Shown here piece after piece: positions 58,556-64,000 of a DNA stretch of 64,000 nucleotides. Within the stretch, counting starts at the first letter, position 1, and each line of letters starts with the position of its first letter. The position numbers and the translations under genes are program-made. The DNA comes from G963669295 sp963669295. Lineage in GTDB: Bacteria; Bacteroidota; Bacteroidia; Flavobacteriales_D; CALLUQ01. The stretch spans positions 868,001 to 932,000 of the forward strand of contig OY769938.1 in assembly GCA_963669295.1 (NCBI GenBank), read 5' to 3'. The notes under the pieces were generated by a model. The model did no database searches and had not been told where the DNA came from. It was given only the letters and a program-made list of their open reading frames with translations.

Positions 58556-59649
58556 AAAGATGAAGAGGAGGCCTCCATCTTCACAATATCAAATTTCAGG
58601 GAAAAGACATTGGAATACAGAGCCACCGACTGATCACCTATATCCGTGAGTGCATAATCAAGCGTAATACGTTTAATTTTTACACCAATACCGATATTAG
58701 GTTGAAAAGTCAATACTTCTTTATTAGTGATTTCGGTGACGCGCTGCAGGTTCCCTAATCCGGCACGGAAAAAGATAAAACCGGAATAACCGAACTCCAA
58801 CCCTAAGTGCGGATCTACACTTAAAGGATCGCTTTTAATCAACACATTACGCTTGCCATCAAAGGTCATGTCGAAATTTGCTTCCGATAACAACGTAAAC
58901 TTATCTCCAAAATCAAATTGTCGTGCCACCCCTAAAATTAATCGGGGCAATGTTATTTCTAACGAATTCACTGGAATTTCGTTACCTGTTTGAGCAAATA
59001 CCTCTTGAATATTATCATCCAGACTATAGCTCCATGCATTAAAAGTAGAGGTAATGTCTCTTGCCATGGCTGCAAACCGCCAGTTGTCTTTATCGTAGTG
59101 TGCTCCTGCATCCAACCCAAAACCCCAGGCATTAGCAAAGTCGCCCACTTTTCGATGAATTACTTTAAAATTTCCTCCCAACTTTAAGCCAGGCACCTTC
59201 ATACGTTTGGCATAGGTAAAGATAAAGGCATAATCAACTGCCGAGAATTCAGTAATGCGGTTGTAATCCCAATTGCCTTCTGCATCAATTAACTCAGTGG
59301 TATTAGGGATATTATCTACACCAAAACGGATCACCGAAATCCCCATAGCACTAGTACTATCGATAGGTTTCGCTATCGCACCATAGTCGTACTTAGCAAT
59401 GCCAGCGAAGTACTCTGAGTGCATCATTCCTACTTGCAGATTGCTTTTTATGCCCAATAACCCTGCTGGGTTCCAATAGCCTGCCGTAACATCATTCACT
59501 GAAGTAATGTGTGCATTGGACATACCTAATGCCCTTGCACCAACGCCAATTGCCAGGAACTCATTACTATATTTGGCAGTTTGGGCAACAGAAAAAGTAC
59601 CCAAAAGGGTAGCTATAAAGAGTAACGCAACGCTTCTCAATCTTTTCAT
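58552..59649 (-). CDS. PorV/PorQ-family outer-membrane protein
   Basis: 365 residues. A signal peptide (RLRSVALLFIATLLGTFSVAQ) is followed by the family start FLAIGVGARALGMSNAHITSVNDVTAGYWNPAGL, quoted here only as the segments GVGARALGMSNAH and GYWNPAGL. A FadL-like beta barrel follows with alternating strands to the end (ITLDYALTDIGDQSVALYSN). PorV is the T9SS shuttle that carries cargo to the PorU sortase. Overlap by 4 bases (ATGA) with the C25 peptidase gene indicates joint expression. It may be a paralogue of the canonical PorV. Confidence 0.87.
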   Translation of the reverse strand: MKRLRSVALLFIATLLGTFSVAQTAKYSNEFLAIGVGARALGMSNAHITSVNDVTAGYWNPAGLLGIKSNLQVGMMHSEYFAGIAKYDYGAIAKPIDSTSAMGISVIRFGVDNIPNTTELIDAEGNWDYNRITEFSAVDYAFIFTYAKRMKVPGLKLGGNFKVIHRKVGDFANAWGFGLDAGAHYDKDNWRFAAMARDITSTFNAWSYSLDDNIQEVFAQTGNEIPVNSLEITLPRLILGVARQFDFGDKFTLLSEANFDMTFDGKRNVLIKSDPLSVDPHLGLEFGYSGFIFFRAGLGNLQRVTEITNKEVLTFQPNIGIGVKIKRITLDYALTDIGDQSVALYSNVFSLKFDIVKMEASSSSL

Positions 59650-59755
59650 TCTTAACAGTTTATAAAATTACGACTCTTTGCCATATATTGCAAATCGGTA
59701 ATTTAACTCTAATTTTACCAAAAAATTGCCCGATTAAAGGTATTTTTCGCGACAA

Positions 59756-60577
59756 ATGAGCATTAAGCATCATATTCCCAATCTGTTTACCCTTGGGAAT
59801 GTTCTGTGCGGATGCTTCGCCATCGTTTTTGCACTTCAACAAACTCCTCACCTTGCTGCCTTCATGATTGGTATTGCAGCAGTGCTCGATTTTCTAGATG
59901 GCTTTGCAGCCAGACTGCTTCATGTACAATCGGAATTGGGGAAACAGCTCGATTCCCTGGCCGATATGGTAACTTTTGGGATTGCTCCAGCAATGATTGC
60001 TTTTGTATTGGTGCGATATGGTCATCCCATTATTGGTATTCACAATCAAGCTACATTTGATACAATTGCTACAAATACCTGGTTGCATTACATTCCTTTT
60101 CTTATTGCAGCCTTTTCGGCTTTACGGTTGGCTAAATTCAATATAGATACCCGCCAATCCGATGCTTTTATTGGGCTACCTACACCAGCAAATGCGCTTT
60201 TTTGGGCCTCCATTCCTTTAATACTTGCCTATCCAAGTCACTACGAACCACTCAATGCGTTTGATGACAGCCTATTGTTTCATCTTGAGCTGTTTTTCAT
60301 TCAATGGCTGGGGCATCCATATGTACTGATAGTAGCTTCCGTATTGTTTTCTTTGCTAATGGTAGCGAACATTCCGTTGTTCTCCTTGAAATTTAAAAAC
60401 TTCACTTATCGCGACAATAAAGTTCGTTTTCTCTTTCTTGGAATAGCGTTAATAACAATTATTGCTGGATTGTTGATAAAAATCTATTTCATAAGCATCC
60501 CAATTATCATACTTTTGTACCTCATTATTTCCATAGTTGATAACCTGATTAATAAACATGATGAAATTCAAAGCTGA
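59756..60577 (+). CDS. pssA: CDP-diacylglycerol-serine O-phosphatidyltransferase
   Basis: 273 residues with about eight membrane helices. The CDP-alcohol phosphotransferase motif is present as DFLDGFAARLL ... LGKQLDSLADMVTFG, with the Asp residues that bind Mg2+ and CDP-DAG. It makes phosphatidylserine, the precursor of phosphatidylethanolamine. IKHHIPNLFTLGNVLCGC is the usual N-terminus. It overlaps purS by 20 bases, so the two are coupled despite unrelated pathways. Confidence 0.95.
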   Translation: MSIKHHIPNLFTLGNVLCGCFAIVFALQQTPHLAAFMIGIAAVLDFLDGFAARLLHVQSELGKQLDSLADMVTFGIAPAMIAFVLVRYGHPIIGIHNQATFDTIATNTWLHYIPFLIAAFSALRLAKFNIDTRQSDAFIGLPTPANALFWASIPLILAYPSHYEPLNAFDDSLLFHLELFFIQWLGHPYVLIVASVLFSLLMVANIPLFSLKFKNFTYRDNKVRFLFLGIALITIIAGLLIKIYFISIPIIILLYLIISIVDNLINKHDEIQS

Positions 60578-60812
60578 AATTGATGTAATGCCTTTAGAGG
60601 CCCTACTAGATCCACAAGGTAAAGCGGTAACCTCAAGCATGACCAACCTTGGATTAGAAGAAATTACCAATGTTCGAATCGGCAAGCACATTACATTGAT
60701 GGTAGAAGCAGATAGTGAAGCCACTGCTAATGGAAAAGTTGATGAAGCTTGTAAGAAATTGCTCGCCAACGAGATTATGGAGAGCTACCAGTTCACGCTT
60801 ACCGAAGCTTAA
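60558..60812 (+). CDS. purS: Phosphoribosylformylglycinamidine synthase subunit PurS
   Basis: 84 residues, typical PurS size. Conserved stretches are DPQGKAVTSSMTNLGLEEITNVRIGKH, seen as the segments DPQGKAV and VRIGKHI, and the C-terminal CKKLLANEIMESYQF. PurS bridges PurQ and PurL in purine synthesis; neither partner is in the window. It overlaps pssA by 20 bases and converges with lptB three bases away. Confidence 0.9.
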   Translation: MMKFKAEIDVMPLEALLDPQGKAVTSSMTNLGLEEITNVRIGKHITLMVEADSEATANGKVDEACKKLLANEIMESYQFTLTEA

Positions 60813-60815
60813 TAT

Positions 60816-61559
60816 TTATTCGTCGGAAACGACGGTTCGCTTCAGTTCAAAGTTTTTACCAAGGTACACCCTTCTCACTTGCTCATCTGCAGCCAGTTCT
60901 TCGGCAGTACCCGACTTTAAAATTGATCCTTCAAATAGTAAATATGCCCTGTCTGTAATCGACAGGGTTTCTTGTACATTGTGATCAGTAATCAAAATGC
61001 CAATGTTCTTCTTCTTCAATCCAGCTACGATGGTTTGAATGTCTTCCACAGCAATGGGGTCTACACCAGCAAAAGGCTCATCTAGCAAAATAAACTTTGG
61101 ATTTACCGCTAAGGCTCTGGCTATTTCCGTTCTTCGCTTTTCGCCACCAGAAAGCTTAATCCCCAGGTTTTTACGCACATGAGTAAGGCTAAACTCCTCT
61201 AACAACTCTTCCAGCCGCTGCTGTTGCTCCTTTTTAGAAAGCTTTGTCATTTGCAATACCGAAAGAATGTTGTCTTCAACCGTAAGCTTTCTAAAAACCG
61301 ATACCTCCTGTGGGAGGTAGCCAATGCCCATCTTAGCTCTTCTATACATGGCTTCCCCAGTAATCTCCTTTTCGTCTAAAAATACTTTCCCACTATCAGG
61401 GCGAATAAGTCCAACAATCATGTAAAAGGAAGTGGTTTTTCCTGCGCCATTTGGTCCAAGTAAGCCTACAATCTCCCCTTGTCTCACTTCAATTGAAACT
61501 CCTTTAACTACTGTACGACTTTTGTACTTTTTTACAATGGAATCGGTTCTTAGAATCAT
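60816..61559 (-). CDS. lptB: LPS export ABC transporter ATP-binding protein
   Basis: 247 residues. Walker A is GPNGAGKTTSFYMIVGL, the signature is LSGGEKRRTEIARAL, the Walker B is FILLDEPFAGVDPIAVEDIQ, and the switch is ITDHNVQETLSITDRAYLL. The sequence GIGYLPQEVSVFRKLTVEDN is diagnostic for LptB rather than LolD or LivG. It powers lipopolysaccharide extraction from the inner membrane through LptFG. The start overlaps the stop of the DUF5686 gene by 1 base. Confidence 0.95.
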   Translation of the reverse strand: MILRTDSIVKKYKSRTVVKGVSIEVRQGEIVGLLGPNGAGKTTSFYMIVGLIRPDSGKVFLDEKEITGEAMYRRAKMGIGYLPQEVSVFRKLTVEDNILSVLQMTKLSKKEQQQRLEELLEEFSLTHVRKNLGIKLSGGEKRRTEIARALAVNPKFILLDEPFAGVDPIAVEDIQTIVAGLKKKNIGILITDHNVQETLSITDRAYLLFEGSILKSGTAEELAADEQVRRVYLGKNFELKRTVVSDE

Positions 61560-64000
61560 TAGAAGTCTATTTGAAGTTTTGCTCGTATCCCAAATTTCAC
61601 AATGTCTTTATGATCCAGGTACGACAACCGCCACAACCCATCCACACGAAGCACCTTGAATATGTTTTCAATGCCCACAGCTGCTTCACCAAAAGGTTCT
61701 TCCTCCAGGCTGTACATATTATCAAGCAATAATAATTCATCCTGGTGCTTTGCACTTAATCTTCCCATAACTCCTTTCGCAGTAAGTACTTCACGCCATT
61801 TTAATTTACGGAACAAAGGGATTCTATTAAAAATCAACCCATCGAGATGCTGCTCTATTCCTGCACTTATGTATTCATCACTTACAAACTCAAAGAAGTT
61901 CATGGTGTTAAAAGCCCAATCATAGTAATAATAGGTTTCGTTCCCTTTGTGCAACACCAACAACGGATAAGGGAGTTTCCCCCATACTTTTCCTCCTTCA
62001 ATATTATACACCATATGTCCTAACGGACCTAAACGCACTTTATGATTAATTCTAAAAATTAATTTCTGGTAATCGTAATCACTGGCCAAAAAGTCTTTCA
62101 TGCCTAGCGTATAATTCAACTCAAGAATTGGGAATCGTGTCCCCAGGCTCACCCGTTCAAACTCACCAGAAATAAATTTCTCTTTATAAGCGAATCGAGT
62201 GTAAAAATTCACCTCTGATGTTTTGATGTTTTGTAGTGTTTGTATTTCACCAGAATCATCGAGATAATCGTAAACCAAATCACCCAACGGTCGCATTACT
62301 CTTCGGCGAAACAATACCGTATTGCTAAACCCCTGGAACCACTCTGTTTCGTAAAAGAGTCTTCCTTCTTCCACATTGGTTAGTTTAAATGCTGGATTTC
62401 TTCTAAAGAAAGATGACAGCACATTATCTTGCCGAAAAGCATTCTGGCTTTGTCCCAATTGCTCTACATCGTCTTTCACACTTACCCCTACAATACGTCG
62501 AGGTTTTTTCGAAACAAAAAACTTAAACCCACCACCATATTTAAACCGTTCATCAGTAAGGCCATAAGCGCCATACCCTTCAATCATCAGTCGCGTACTA
62601 AAAGCATTGCTTGTACGCCCTCCCAATCTAAACCGATGCCCCTCAACAGGATTGTAACTGTACATTGATGAATAAGGCCCAACTTCAACCTTGCCCATTA
62701 CCTTGTAGCCTGTTACTATGAGCTGAATAATATCCACATAGGTTCTAAACTGTGGAATGTTATTCATGGAGTCGACCATGTTGTATATGGCCAGTTCACT
62801 TTTAGAAAGAGTGTCATGCCTGGCTTGACCCCAAAAGTCATCTGTTTTTGCATTGGCATCATCGGCTACAAGCACATTATTAGGGCCTTTATAAAACTCC
62901 TCATCTTTCGGTTTGTTAATCACAAAATCCTTGTATGATGTGGTTTTCCTCCCGAAAAAACCAAGGGTTTTATCGGTCAGGTTAAAATCTACCAACAATT
63001 GATCCTTGGTAAGCATCCATACTTCATTCTCTACCTGGTCAAACTCCTGTGTTACATACAAAGCATTCACAAAATTAATATTGGCATCTTCTGCTACTCC
63101 AGCTTCAATCTTCTTAATAGCATAAGTCGTATCATTCACCCAAAAATCACCTACAAAAGTTAGCTCCTGCTTTCTTTTAGGCATGAACCTGATCTTATAA
63201 CACCAGTTGTTATCAATGAAGGCACTATCGAGCAAGTAATACTTGTAATACCCCATTCCGAAGTTGGCAATTGGGCTAACGAAGTTTTTTCCAAATACGG
63301 TCACATAATTATCGTAAACATTTACGCTTTGGTACATGTCGCCTAAAAACTGCGAAACACTTTCGTTTTCGATGCCCGAAACTTTGGTTGCTTTAATTAG
63401 CTCTCGCTCAGTTTTAGGGTTTTTCTTGAAGTAAAAATCAGACAAAGACTCTGTCATAAAAACAGGCAAATAGGCTTTACCATTCGTAGAATCTATATTT
63501 TCAAAGATAAATTCGAAAGGTTTGAAGATGCGCTTTTTTGTGAATTTATCTGTGATGTTATTGAGGTCAAACTCTACTTTGTTATACACCTCGTATTGAT
63601 AGGCCTCTAACTTCTCCCTGTTGTTCGCATCTTTATGTTCAATAATTTTCCTAAAAATAGGGTGAGCAGGGTTCTCTTCTTCAGTAGCTACCACCACAAA
63701 TTCTTGCAAATCAACGCTACTTGCTTCTAAAGCAAAGTCTAGTTTTTGAGCCTTATCTTTCTGCACTGCTTGCATCTGGGGAACATAACCCACAAAAGAA
63801 GCCATGAGTGAATCAGTAGCATAATACGTCTCTATTTCAAACTCTCCATCCATATTGGTGATGGTGCCAATCTTTGAGTTTTTGAAAAGAATATTGACAA
63901 AAGGAAGTGGTTCATTGGTTGCTGCATCATATACTTTTCCGCTAACTTTAGTTGTTTGCGAAAAACCTGATGTGGCTACCAAGAACAAAACGGCTGTATA
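61559..64000 (-). CDS. DUF5686 / carboxypeptidase-regulatory-like outer-membrane protein (5' end beyond window)
   Basis: At least 809 residues, and the frame is still open at the right edge, so the true start is outside. The visible part begins inside the signal peptide (VLFLVATSGFSQ), then a CarboxypepD_reg-like domain (VSGKVYDAATNEPLPFVNILF ... SFVGYVP). The large DUF5686 region follows, with many strands and a barrel-like C-terminus ending FGIRAKLQIDF, where the terminal Phe suits BAM insertion. Probably an outer-membrane protein related to TonB-type receptors. Co-transcribed with lptB (1-base overlap), which suggests a link to envelope assembly. Confidence 0.85.
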   Translation of the reverse strand, partial: YTAVLFLVATSGFSQTTKVSGKVYDAATNEPLPFVNILFKNSKIGTITNMDGEFEIETYYATDSLMASFVGYVPQMQAVQKDKAQKLDFALEASSVDLQEFVVVATEEENPAHPIFRKIIEHKDANNREKLEAYQYEVYNKVEFDLNNITDKFTKKRIFKPFEFIFENIDSTNGKAYLPVFMTESLSDFYFKKNPKTERELIKATKVSGIENESVSQFLGDMYQSVNVYDNYVTVFGKNFVSPIANFGMGYYKYYLLDSAFIDNNWCYKIRFMPKRKQELTFVGDFWVNDTTYAIKKIEAGVAEDANINFVNALYVTQEFDQVENEVWMLTKDQLLVDFNLTDKTLGFFGRKTTSYKDFVINKPKDEEFYKGPNNVLVADDANAKTDDFWGQARHDTLSKSELAIYNMVDSMNNIPQFRTYVDIIQLIVTGYKVMGKVEVGPYSSMYSYNPVEGHRFRLGGRTSNAFSTRLMIEGYGAYGLTDERFKYGGGFKFFVSKKPRRIVGVSVKDDVEQLGQSQNAFRQDNVLSSFFRRNPAFKLTNVEEGRLFYETEWFQGFSNTVLFRRRVMRPLGDLVYDYLDDSGEIQTLQNIKTSEVNFYTRFAYKEKFISGEFERVSLGTRFPILELNYTLGMKDFLASDYDYQKLIFRINHKVRLGPLGHMVYNIEGGKVWGKLPYPLLVLHKGNETYYYYDWAFNTMNFFEFVSDEYISAGIEQHLDGLIFNRIPLFRKLKWREVLTAKGVMGRLSAKHQDELLLLDNMYSLEEEPFGEAAVGIENIFKVLRVDGLWRLSYLDHKDIVKFGIRAKLQIDF

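Noticed and set aside
60816..61559. LolD or branched-chain amino-acid ATPase
   Set aside because: The GIGYLPQEVSVFRKLTVEDN and DEPFAGVDPIAVEDIQ stretches are LptB-specific.

Overview
The window is chromosomal DNA from a member of the Bacteroidota, most likely a Flavobacteriales-type marine or environmental organism. Several things point there: proteins with type IX secretion (T9SS) C-terminal sorting domains, a PorV-like/C25-peptidase gene pair, Bacteroidota-style -7 boxes (TAnnTTTG), a propeller/Y_Y_Y sensor kinase, a DUF5686 protein, and a SecA of about 1,110 residues with a C-terminal zinc tail.

Layout. 1-770: tRNA-Val(GAC), a decayed copy of its 3' end, and short hairpin repeats. 771-1935: a three-gene ArsR/SRPBCC operon with a 15-bp-arm operator. 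1971-12442: queD, a hybrid sensor kinase, arginine decarboxylase, a c-type haem protein, a DASS transporter with an asparaginase-like hydrolase, a methyltransferase and a lone ABC ATPase. 12496-22073: a six-repeat secreted protein, a repeat-rich spacer, a lipoprotein, a PduO-type adenosyltransferase, a DUF2795 protein, secA, a T9SS-sorted thioredoxin and a triple OmpH-like protein. 22227-30303: a PLP enzyme and a 1,931-residue T9SS surface protein. 39004-50020: a small secreted protein, dsbD, a queuosine-precursor transporter, tilS-pabB, a T9SS protein, hemH and lpdA. 50076-64000: lnt, a CotH-like protein, the C25-peptidase/PorV-like pair, pssA-purS, lptB and a DUF5686 protein that runs off the right edge.

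The main discovery is at 30373-38857. The host comM (yifB) gene is cut in two by a 6.95-kb integrative element. Removing bases 31252-38197 and joining the flanks at a shared CC restores a 512-codon ComM reading frame exactly through its Walker A motif, so the insertion point is known to within the two shared bases. The element has a large serine integrase next to its left end, a 54-aa ribbon-helix-helix protein, an HUH Rep-like protein beside a hairpin-rich segment, three unrecognised small proteins, a second (small) serine recombinase preceded by iterated repeats, and a mercury-type cargo operon (ArsR regulator, MerTP fusion, GDCCVxC protein) without a mercuric reductase. I see no terminal inverted repeats and no target duplication beyond the 2-bp core, which fits serine-integrase insertion.

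A second anomaly involves the same gene. The last 35 bp of comM are duplicated at 24227-24261, so two direct repeats bracket the 6.1-kb segment that holds the giant surface-protein gene. That segment also has phased TTCGTCACA repeats upstream of the gene. comM thus seems to have been hit twice, at its Walker A codons and at its 3' end.

All family calls come from reading the translations; no database search was run.
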